A DNA stretch of 7,076 bases, taken from contig CAJWMX010000151.1 in NCBI GenBank assembly GCA_913043805.1, forward strand, positions 1-7,076, read 5' to 3'. Source of the DNA: an uncultured Acidobacteriota bacterium. Its GTDB lineage: Bacteria; Acidobacteriota; Vicinamibacteria; Vicinamibacterales; UBA8438. Below, piece by piece: positions 1 to 5,128 of this stretch. The notes beneath the pieces are model-generated. The model saw only the letters and a list, made by a program, of their open reading frames with translations. It was not told the origin of the DNA and did not search any database. Every line of letters starts with the position of its first letter. The stretch's first letter is position 1. Made by a program: the position numbers and the translations under genes.

Positions 1-1237
1 CGGTCTGGATGTTGAGCGCCCCGACGTCGAAGGTGCCCACCTTCCCGGTGACGCGACCGCCCGCCAGTATCGGCACCACCGAGCCGCCCTGGAGACCGAT
101 ACGCCGGCTGAAGAACATCGTCGGCGCACCCACCCCGTTGAACGTGCTGCCGCGCGCGAAATCGAAGTTGCCCCGGGCCTCGAGAAAGAACTCCCGTTTC
201 TCGGGAAAGAAGAGACTGAAGCGCGTCAGGTCGAGTTGCTGCTCGTCGACCTCGACCTGGGCAAAATCGGTGTTCACCGTGAAGTCGGCGGTCAGGTTCT
301 GGGTGATGCCGTACTTGACGTCGAGCCCGACGTCGCCGTCGAGGTCATTTCGACGAACTGGCGCGGCGTCCAGGTCGGTGGTGACGCCCCCGATGCCATA
401 TGGCTTGATTTCGACGTTCCGACTTTGCTGCGGGAGCTCGACGCCGACCAGCGATCCGGCGTCCGAGATGCGCCAGAATCCGGCGATGACGCTATTGCCG
501 CGGGCGGCCGAGATGGGAAGGGCGGTCAGGTAGGAGGCCTCGGTCCGACGCCGGATGATGCGGCGAAGCTGCAGCCCCCATACCTGGTCAAGGACGGGAC
601 GATAGCGGAGCGATTTGAACGGGATCTCGATCTCGACCGTCCAGCCACCGTCGAACCGACCGGTGCGCGAGTCCCAGATGGTGTTCCAGTCGCTGTTGAC
701 CCGCCCGCCTTCGTCGGAGATCGCGAAGTCGGAGAAACCCCCAATTGGTGTGACCAGGAACGCGAGCCCGTTGCGACGGTCGTAGAAGGTATCCAGCATC
801 ACCGAGAACGAGTCGTTCTGGCGGAGCTGAAAGACATCCCGCCGCATCTCGTTCGCGACCCACTCGCTGCGCGGGGCATCGTCATAGCAGCGAGCCGCGA
901 TGTAGATGCTGGTGTCGTCATACAGCACCCAGGCTTCGGTCCGCTGGCTCCCGGGCGATCCTTCATCCGGAAGCTGCTGGATGAAATCGGTGATGAACGC
1001 CACCTCGTCGTAGACGGACTCGTCGAGACGGCCGTCGAGCTCGAGCGGCGACTCGAGTCGCGTGGCGCGTACGGTGGCGCGCCCCTCGGCGTCGCGATTC
1101 ACAACCGCCGGCGCCACTGGCGGCGCGGGACCGCGAAGGGTAGCGGGGCCTGAAGAGACGGGCTGGGCCGACGCCGGGGCGGCGAGCCAGAAGACTGCGG
1201 CGGCTGTAGTCAGCCGCACAAGCCGGCAAGGACGCAT
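1..1237 (-). CDS. DUF5916 / CBM9-like domain outer-membrane-type protein, N-terminal part (runs off left edge)
   Basis: The reading frame is open from an ATG at 1237 to the window edge, giving 412 residues with no stop, so the C-terminus lies outside. Residues 1-24 form a signal peptide: arginines near the start, a hydrophobic stretch around 11-22, then A-S-A before Q25. About residues 57-245 look like the CBM9-like beta-sandwich found in this family (LDGRLDESVYDEV at 67-79, FIQQLPDEG at 85-93, EMRRD at 130-134). The DUF5916 region follows from about 275, with the hallmark NTDFAQVEVDEQQ at 322-334 and LFFPEKREFFLE at 342-353. Family members are usually 700-850 residues and are predicted to end in an outer-membrane beta-barrel; their substrate is unknown. 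No Shine-Dalgarno is visible, and a -10-like box lies 12 bases upstream. It is a clear paralogue of the gene at 5129-7076. The family call is firm; the cell location is inferred from the signal peptide and family. Confidence 0.93.
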   Translation of the reverse strand, partial: MRPCRLVRLTTAAAVFWLAAPASAQPVSSGPATLRGPAPPVAPAVVNRDAEGRATVRATRLESPLELDGRLDESVYDEVAFITDFIQQLPDEGSPGSQRTEAWVLYDDTSIYIAARCYDDAPRSEWVANEMRRDVFQLRQNDSFSVMLDTFYDRRNGLAFLVTPIGGFSDFAISDEGGRVNSDWNTIWDSRTGRFDGGWTVEIEIPFKSLRYRPVLDQVWGLQLRRIIRRRTEASYLTALPISAARGNSVIAGFWRISDAGSLVGVELPQQSRNVEIKPYGIGGVTTDLDAAPVRRNDLDGDVGLDVKYGITQNLTADFTVNTDFAQVEVDEQQLDLTRFSLFFPEKREFFLEARGNFDFARGSTFNGVGAPTMFFSRRIGLQGGSVVPILAGGRVTGKVGTFDVGALNIQT

Positions 1238-1249
1238 GGACGACGGAAC

Positions 1250-1255
1250 AGTATA
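1250..1255 (-). promoter_or_regulatory. Candidate -10 box for the leftward DUF5916 gene
   Basis: Read on the minus strand this is TATACT, five of six matches to the sigma-70 -10 consensus. Its 3' end is 12 bases before the ATG at 1237, so the transcript leader would be only about five bases and could not hold a ribosome-binding site. None is seen. The nearest -35-like sequence (TTGAGC on the minus strand) is spaced too closely, at about 13 bp, so the call rests on the -10 box alone. Confidence 0.4.
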
Positions 1256-1272
1256 GACTTGCGTGTTCGCTC

Positions 1273-1280
1273 AAGGGGAG
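1273..1280 (+). promoter_or_regulatory. Ribosome-binding site for the beta-propeller gene
   Basis: AAGGGGAG lies 8 bases before the ATG at 1289. This spacing favours 1289 over the out-of-frame ATG at 1282, which lies almost against the site and opens a frame that lacks the family sequence. Confidence 0.75.
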
Positions 1281-1288
1281 GATGAGGA

Positions 1289-2653
1289 ATGAACCTGTTT
1301 GGAAGCATTCGGCTGCGCCAAGCCGGCCTGATCGTGGCCGCGGCGACGCTGTTGTCCACGCCACTGCTGGCGAACGACTGGCCCGAGTGGCGCGGCGCCG
1401 GTCGCCACGGCGTGTGGAGCGAGACCGGCATCGTCGAGGGCGTGCCCGACACGCTGAACGTGAAGTGGCGTGTGCCGGTCAGCTCGGGATACTCGGGTCC
1501 CGCGGTAGCCGACGGCCGGGTCTTCATCACCGACTGGGTCGAGGATCCCGAGTCTCGGACGATGGACGGTACCGAGCGGGCGATGGCGCTCGACGAGGAC
1601 ACCGGCGAGGTGCTCTGGACCCGGGAGTGGCCGACCTCCTATCGGATGCTGATGGCGTCCTACGCGATCGGTCCTCGGGCCACGCCGACGGTCGACGACG
1701 ACCGGGTCTACGTGGTTGGCGCCGCCGGCGACTTCTACTGTCTCGATGCTGCGACCGGTGAGGTCCAGTGGGAAAAGCACTACATCGAGGACTACGACAG
1801 CTTCATCCCGACCTGGGGCGTCGCCAGTTCGCCGATCGTCGACGGCGACCGGGTGATCAACGTGGTGGGTGGCGAGCCCGGAGGCCTGGTCGTCGCCTGG
1901 AACAAACACACGGGCGATGAAGTGTGGCGGTCGCTCGACGTCGAGGGCGAGATGGGCTACGGCCAGCCGATCATCATCGAGGCGGGTGGCGCGCGTCAGC
2001 TCATCGTCTGGCACGCGGCCGCGCTGGTCTCGCTCAATCCCGAGAACGGGGAGCTCTACTGGGAAGAGGAATGGGAAGCCGGTTCGGGCATGTCAGTCGC
2101 GACTCCGGTGCACAGCGGGAGCTACCTGCTGGTCACGCAGTTCTACCGCGGCTCGCTCATGATGCGGCTCGACCAGGACCGGCCCGACGCCGAGCTGCTG
2201 TGGAGAGGACAAAGCCGCAGCGAGATGCCGGAGGAGACCGACGGCCTGCATGCGTTGATCACCACGCCCCTGATCGAGGGTGACTACATCTACGGGGTGG
2301 GCAGCTACGGGGAGTTGCGCGGTCTCGACGCGACCAACGGCGAACGGCTGTGGATGAGCGACCAGATGGTGGCCCAGGCGCGGTGGGGCACCGCGTTCAT
2401 GGTCAAGCAGGGCGACCGCTATCTGGTCAACAACGACGATGGGTTCCTGATCAGCGCGCAGTTCACGCCGGACGGATACGTGGAGCAAGCGCGGACCAAG
2501 CTGATCGAACCGACGGGCGATGCGGCGTTCGGCGCCAGGCGGTTCGGCCAGCGGCCGATCAACTGGACCCATCCGGCCTACGCCAACGGCCACGTGTTCC
2601 ATCGCAACGACAACGAGCTCATCAAGGCGTCGCTGTCGGCGGACGACTACTAG
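1289..2653 (+). CDS. Secreted PQQ-like beta-propeller repeat protein
   Basis: 454 residues. Residues 1-28 are a Sec signal peptide (R8 and R10, hydrophobic 12-27, cut after L-L-A). The mature protein opens with NDWPEWRG, the W-P-x-W-R-G motif common at the start of secreted PQQ-like propellers in Acidobacteria and Planctomycetes. PQQ-type blade motifs of the pattern L-D-x-x-T-G-E-x-x-W are seen at 100-110 (LDEDTGEVLW), 151-161 (CLDAATGEVQW), 203-213 (WNKHTGDEVW), 248-258 (SLNPENGELYW) and 345-355 (GLDATNGERLW). I do not see a cytochrome c CxxCH motif or an obvious dehydrogenase active-site pair, so cofactor binding or catalysis should not be assumed. Likely periplasmic or exported; the exact role is unknown. 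It is divergent from the DUF5916 gene across 51 bp and shares one base with the following DUF169 gene, suggesting an operon. Confidence 0.92.
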   Translation: MNLFGSIRLRQAGLIVAAATLLSTPLLANDWPEWRGAGRHGVWSETGIVEGVPDTLNVKWRVPVSSGYSGPAVADGRVFITDWVEDPESRTMDGTERAMALDEDTGEVLWTREWPTSYRMLMASYAIGPRATPTVDDDRVYVVGAAGDFYCLDAATGEVQWEKHYIEDYDSFIPTWGVASSPIVDGDRVINVVGGEPGGLVVAWNKHTGDEVWRSLDVEGEMGYGQPIIIEAGGARQLIVWHAAALVSLNPENGELYWEEEWEAGSGMSVATPVHSGSYLLVTQFYRGSLMMRLDQDRPDAELLWRGQSRSEMPEETDGLHALITTPLIEGDYIYGVGSYGELRGLDATNGERLWMSDQMVAQARWGTAFMVKQGDRYLVNNDDGFLISAQFTPDGYVEQARTKLIEPTGDAAFGARRFGQRPINWTHPAYANGHVFHRNDNELIKASLSADDY

Positions 2654-3378
2654 TGACTGGTCCGTCGGACGTCCGCTCTCTGAGCGAGCGGCTGGTCGCA
2701 ACTCTGCGCCCGGTCGCCCCACCCATTGCCATCACCTTCCACACCGCGGAGGCCCCGGGGCCTTCGCGACGTGAGGTGGCCTATCCGGAGCCGAACGATC
2801 ACGGGCGGACCGGTCAAGTACCGGCGGGCTGCGTCTTCTGGATGCATGCGTCGAGCGAGACGTTCGCCACCACCAAGGCCGACCACGCCAACTGCAGCGT
2901 CGGCAGCTACACACACGGCTTCCTGACCCTCGAGGAAGCGGCGGCGACCGATGACGTGGGCGCCGTGCTGGAGTCCGGCTGGGTCGACGAACCGGCGGTC
3001 GTTGCGCTGCCGGTCGTGGCCGAGCGCCCCGGGTCGGTGGTGTATGGCCCCCTGGCCGACGCCACGGCCCTCCCCGACGTCGTACTCTTGCGCGTGACCG
3101 GACTCGGACTGATGACGCTCAGTGATGCCGTGCCCGGCGTGCAGTTCGAGGGCAAGCCGCAATGCCACATCGTGGCCATGGCCAAGGAACAGAATGCCGT
3201 CGCCGCGAGCGTGGGCTGTGCGTTGAGCCGCGCTCGCACCGGCATGGCGCCCGAAGAACTCACCTGCGCGATTCCGGGCGCCCGACTCGATGCGGTGGTG
3301 TCCGCGCTCGAAGCAACGGTCGATCTGAATCGAGCCATGGCCAACTACGCCGCGACCGACGCCCAGCGGTTCCGCTAG
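2653..3378 (+). CDS. DUF169 family protein
   Basis: 241 residues from GTG at 2653, whose G is also the last base of the upstream TAG stop (TAGTG). This start is chosen because it is the first in-frame codon clear of the propeller gene; the frame stays open far upstream but only as a shadow of that gene. DUF169 (COG2043) features are visible: an N-terminal P-I-A-I-T-F segment at 24-29, cysteines at 60 and 81 around the T-H-G-F stretch at 87-90, VVYGPLADA at 129-137 followed by PDVVLLRVTG at 141-150, and the C-terminal CAIPGARLDAVVSALE at 205-220. Further cysteines are C171 and C189. There is no signal peptide, so the protein is probably cytoplasmic, unlike its secreted upstream partner. The family has no established biochemical function. 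No strong ribosome-binding site is present (only a weak GGCGGA at 2638-2643), which fits translational coupling. Confidence 0.85.
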   Translation: MTGPSDVRSLSERLVATLRPVAPPIAITFHTAEAPGPSRREVAYPEPNDHGRTGQVPAGCVFWMHASSETFATTKADHANCSVGSYTHGFLTLEEAAATDDVGAVLESGWVDEPAVVALPVVAERPGSVVYGPLADATALPDVVLLRVTGLGLMTLSDAVPGVQFEGKPQCHIVAMAKEQNAVAASVGCALSRARTGMAPEELTCAIPGARLDAVVSALEATVDLNRAMANYAATDAQRFR

Positions 3379-3449
3379 CCTCCACAGGATCCACCCTTCC
3401 TGTCGCTGCCGTCCTGAGCCACCCCGGGTCCGGGCTCGTAGCGTCTGGG

Positions 3450-3477
3450 TTTACATATTCCAATCTAGGCATATATT
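3450..3477 (+). promoter_or_regulatory. Sigma-70-type promoter of arsR, apparently leaderless
   Basis: TTTACA (3450-3455) and TATATT (3472-3477) are separated by 16 bp, each five of six matches to consensus and strikingly AT-rich in a GC-rich surrounding. Seven bases beyond the -10 box is the A of the arsR ATG (3484), so transcription would begin at or next to the start codon. No Shine-Dalgarno sequence precedes the ATG. Confidence 0.72.
3455..3474 (+). repeat. Imperfect inverted repeat between -35 and -10, candidate ArsR operator
   Basis: ATATTCC and GGCATAT form arms around a 6-base centre (AATCTA), with one mismatched pair in seven. The repeat occupies the spacer of the arsR promoter and touches both boxes, so a bound dimer would block polymerase. 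AT-rich imperfect palindromes overlapping their own promoter are typical ArsR-family operators. Binding by the adjacent protein is inferred. Confidence 0.5.
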
Positions 3478-3483
3478 GACTCC

Positions 3484-3834
3484 ATGGCGCGAGCCGCAAC
3501 CACCTCCGACGTCTTCAATGCCGTCGCCGAACCGAGCCGGCGCGCGTTGCTCGACTGCCTGGCTCACGGCGAACTCGCGGTGGGCGCGCTGGTGGACCAG
3601 ACCGACCTCGAGCAGCCGTCGGTGTCGAAGCATCTGCGAGTACTGCACGCGGTGGGACTGGTCACGAGTCGGCGTGATGGGCGACAGCGGTTCTACCGCC
3701 TGGAAGCCCAGGCGATGCGCCCGCTACACGCCTGGGTGAGGACCTTCGACCGGTACTTCGAGCGGCAGCTCGAACGCGTCAAGGAGCGCGCCGAATCAAC
3801 ACGCAGGGAACATCCACGAAAGGAGCCGTCATGA
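3484..3834 (+). CDS. ArsR-family winged-helix transcriptional repressor
   Basis: 116 residues, the usual length for this family. F11-N-A-V-A-E-P-S-R-R-A-L-L-D at 11-24 is the standard N-terminal helix; the helix-turn-helix spans about 31-60 with the recognition helix around QPSVSKHLRVLHAVGL (44-59), and the wing is at SRRDGRQRFYRL (62-73). The basic, charged tail (95-116) may be a helix. The metal-sensing C-x-C motif of ArsR/SmtB sensors is absent and there is only one cysteine (C25), so metal sensing is unlikely. It belongs with the ArsR members that are paired with AHSA1/SRPBCC genes. The stop overlaps the next ATG by 4 bp (ATGA), indicating co-transcription. Autorepression through the upstream inverted repeat is likely but inferred. 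ATG 3484 is chosen because it gives the full family N-terminus and sits at the predicted transcription start. Confidence 0.93.
   Translation: MARAATTSDVFNAVAEPSRRALLDCLAHGELAVGALVDQTDLEQPSVSKHLRVLHAVGLVTSRRDGRQRFYRLEAQAMRPLHAWVRTFDRYFERQLERVKERAESTRREHPRKEPS
3819..3825 (+). promoter_or_regulatory. Ribosome-binding site of the AHSA1 gene, inside arsR
   Basis: AAAGGAG lies 5 bases before the ATG at 3831, within the last codons of arsR. It is a strong site, in contrast to the lack of any such site before arsR itself. Confidence 0.8.
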
Positions 3835-4281
3835 CACTCACACTACCAACCGTCGAGGAGTTGACCGTCCGGGTGGACAAGGAGGTCCAGGTCGAGGCCA
3901 GCGTCGAACAGACGTACGCAGCGCTACTGGAGCAGATCGGACCGGCCAACGAGGCCCCAGACGGCACCCCGCTTCCGATGGTGATCGAACCGCGGCCGGG
4001 CGGTCGCTGGTTCCGCGATCTCGGCAACGACAACGGTCACCACTGGGAACATGTCCAGGCCATCAAACGGCCCACGCTGCTCGAGATCAGCGGGCCGATG
4101 TTCATGTCCTATGCCGCGACCGCGAACATCCAGATACAGATTGGGGGAGCGGGACGGCGGGACCGCGCTCACGATGCGCTTCAGCGCCTTCGGTCTGATT
4201 CCCGATGATCACCGGCAGGGTATGGACAGCGGATGGAACCACATCCTGAACCGGATCGCGGCGGCGGCCACCACGGGCTGA
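3831..4281 (+). CDS. SRPBCC/AHSA1-domain protein, frameshifted at a G run
   Basis: As written, the frame from ATG 3831 stops at 4208 after 125 residues, and its last 20 or so residues do not look like the family. Removing one G from the five at 4143-4147 joins it to the frame ending at TGA 4281 and gives a 149-residue protein of normal AHSA1 length. Visible features: EVQVEASVEQTYAALLEQIG (18-37), RPGGRWFRDLG (55-65) where this family commonly has a G-G-x-W/F-x motif, HHWEHVQAIKRPTLLEISGP (70-89), then in the restored frame GERDGGTALTMRFSAFG (105-121) and the C-terminal helix GMDSGWNHILNRI (130-142). Members form a START-like cavity that may bind a small hydrophobic ligand; the ligand here is unknown. 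It is co-transcribed with arsR, and such pairs are common. The shift may be a sequencing or assembly error, a recent mutation, or less likely real recoding; the intact sequence past the run argues against old decay. Confidence 0.85.
4143..4147 (+). other. Frameshift site: run of five G in the AHSA1 gene
   Basis: Four G instead of five would read I-Q-I-G-E-R-D-G-G straight through. The upstream and downstream frames both match the family and meet exactly here, which pins the shift to a few bases at this run. Confidence 0.75.
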
Positions 4282-4285
4282 GCCG

Positions 4286-4708
4286 CTAGTCGCCGATGAC
4301 CTTGACGAGGACCCGCTTGGGTCGCCGCCCGTCGAACTCGCCGTAGAAGATCTGCTCCCAGGGACCGAGGTCGAGTCGCCCCGCCGTGATGGCGACAACG
4401 ACCTCGCGCCCCATCACCTGCCGCTTCAGATGCGCGTCGGCGTTGTCCTCACCGGTGCGGTTGTGCGCATAGCGCTCGGGAGAGGCGTCGAACGGTGCCA
4501 GTGCCTCAAGCCAGCGGGCGTAGTCGTCGTGCAGACCCGGCTCGTCGTCATTGATGAAGACCGAGGCGGTGATGTGCATGGCATTGCAGAGGACCAGCCC
4601 CTCTTGCACCCCGCTCTCCCGGACGATCGTCTCGATCCTCGGCGTGATGTTCTCGAATGCCATGCGGGCCGGCAGGTTGAACGTCAGATACTCGGTGCGT
4701 GACAGCAT
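4286..4708 (-). CDS. yjbQ: YjbQ / UPF0047 family protein (secondary thiamine-phosphate synthase family)
   Basis: 140 residues, full family length. Conserved blocks are CNAMHITASVFINDDE (41-56, with H45), YAHN (80-83, H82), the N-A-D-A-H-L-K stretch (89-95, H93), and the C-terminal GRLDLGPWEQIFYGEFDG (110-127) followed by R-R-P-K-R-V-L-V-K-V-I-G. The three histidines correspond to the family's conserved putative metal or active-site positions. E. coli YjbQ has weak thiamine-phosphate synthase activity, which gives the family its database name; the physiological role is unsettled and no thiamine gene is nearby. Probably cytoplasmic, as there is no signal peptide. The gene converges on the AHSA1 gene with a gap of 4 bp and no visible terminator between. 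The ATG at 4708 fits the family start, with GAGGGAG about 12 bases upstream, a little far for an ideal site. Confidence 0.93.
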   Translation of the reverse strand: MLSRTEYLTFNLPARMAFENITPRIETIVRESGVQEGLVLCNAMHITASVFINDDEPGLHDDYARWLEALAPFDASPERYAHNRTGEDNADAHLKRQVMGREVVVAITAGRLDLGPWEQIFYGEFDGRRPKRVLVKVIGD

Positions 4709-4737
4709 GTCGGTGGTCCACTCCCTCGGTCGCCCCG

Positions 4738-4743
4738 ATCATA
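4738..4743 (-). promoter_or_regulatory. Candidate -10 box of yjbQ
   Basis: On the minus strand this reads TATGAT, five of six matches to consensus. It predicts a transcript start near 4731 and a leader of about 22 bases containing the GAGGGAG site, so this gene would have an ordinary leader, unlike arsR. No good -35 box is seen at the expected distance. Confidence 0.4.
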
Positions 4744-4832
4744 GCGAGGAGTTCCCCCGGGCACTTCGAGCGAACCAAAACGGCCGTGGGTGCGTCTAAA
4801 GGCCCAGTCCCGAACATCACGGACCCAAGGCC

Positions 4833-4910
4833 ATGACCACGAGCGAGAGACTGTCTGCCCTGCTGACGATTGCCGCCATCATCGGCGGCGCCATCACCAT
4901 GGTCGCCTGA
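4833..4910 (+). CDS. Possible small membrane peptide, 25 residues
   Basis: ATG 4833 to TGA 4910 encodes a peptide with a polar start (MTTSERLS) followed by about 16 hydrophobic residues (ALLTIAAIIGGAITMV), the shape of a single membrane helix. A weak AAGG lies only 2 bases before the ATG and no clear promoter is found. I do not recognise the peptide. It may be a chance frame; the compact polar-then-hydrophobic pattern is the only support. Confidence 0.25.
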   Translation: MTTSERLSALLTIAAIIGGAITMVA

Positions 4911-4932
4911 CGCGACCCTGTGCCGGGAGCGC

Positions 4933-5046
4933 CTACGAACCGCGGGTGAAGTTGACCGTCACATGCATGCGGGTCGGCACCGGTACGTCGTCGAGTCGAG
5001 TCGCTTCGTACTGCCATTGACGGACCGCCTCCACGGCGGCCGCCGT
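4933..5046 (-). pseudogene. Remnant of a TonB C-terminal domain (energy-transducer protein), 5' part missing
   Basis: Reading leftward, the frame ending at TAG 4933-4935 encodes TAAAVEAVRQWQYEATR followed by LDDVPVPTRMHVTVNFTRGS. This matches the end of TonB C-terminal domains, whose pattern is A-A-x-x-A-V-x-x-W-x-[YF]-x-P-T followed by P-V-P-x-x-M-x-V-T-V-N-F. Only the last two strands and the short helix remain, 37 residues of a domain of about 80. The expected preceding residues (the V-L-x-G-x-P-x-L-D type region) are absent, and an in-frame TAG at 5074-5076 closes the frame upstream. There is no plausible start, anchor helix or proline-rich linker. The lost part would have lain where the promoter of the rightward DUF5916 gene now is. 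In full form such proteins pass inner-membrane energy to outer-membrane transporters. It is probably a non-functional leftover of a deletion or rearrangement. Confidence 0.72.
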
Positions 5047-5092
5047 GTGTGCTACCTGTCCCTTTCTCCCTCGCTAACATTCCGCCACTTTC

Positions 5093-5120
5093 GTGACACT
5101 CGTCGGCCACCGCATAAGAT
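5093..5120 (+). promoter_or_regulatory. Candidate promoter of the rightward DUF5916 gene
   Basis: GTGACA (5093-5098, five of six) and TAAGAT (5115-5120, four of six) are 16 bp apart. The -10 box ends 8 bases before the GTG start at 5129, so the transcript would have at most a very short leader. The purine stretch GAGAGG (5121-5126) ends only 2 bases before the start, too close for a normal ribosome-binding site. Confidence 0.45.
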
Positions 5121-5128
5121 GAGAGGTC

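Larger units (their letters stand above)
4709..5128. other. 420 bp between yjbQ and the second DUF5916 gene: promoters, gene remnant, possible small gene
   Basis: No full-length gene fits here. Going left to right it holds the yjbQ promoter region, the 25-codon candidate small gene at 4833-4910, the minus-strand TonB C-terminal remnant at 4933-5046, and the promoter of the rightward DUF5916 gene at 5093-5120. The longer open frames that cross this stretch show no family resemblance. No tRNA or other structured RNA is recognised. Confidence 0.6.

Noticed and set aside
236..1153. Long plus-strand open frame of 305 codons opposite the first DUF5916 gene
   Set aside because: It is the reverse shadow of a GC-rich gene; the minus-strand frame has a signal peptide and clear family blocks, this one has neither.
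1282..1761. ATG at 1282, seven bases before the propeller start
   Set aside because: Its frame has no family resemblance and sits against the ribosome-binding site.
1271..2014. Minus-strand open frame of 247 codons over the propeller gene
   Set aside because: Rich in R, D, H and V in the way antisense shadows are; the plus-strand frame carries the PQQ blade motifs.
2350..2652. Upstream extension of the DUF169 frame to ATG 2350
   Set aside because: That part overlaps the propeller coding sequence and shows no family sequence; GTG 2653 gives the family start.
3416..3437. GAGCC/GGCTC hairpin after DUF169 as a terminator
   Set aside because: Only five paired bases with a 12-base loop and no T run after it.
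3375..3462. Minus-strand tail ending in KGGSCGG and a stop, possibly another gene remnant
   Set aside because: About 28 residues with no recognisable family pattern; it overlaps the arsR promoter and the DUF169 stop, so probably chance.
4148..4208. Native-frame C-terminus of the AHSA1 frame (stop at 4208) as the true end
   Set aside because: These residues are arginine-rich and unlike the family, whereas the neighbouring frame gives the expected C-terminal helix.
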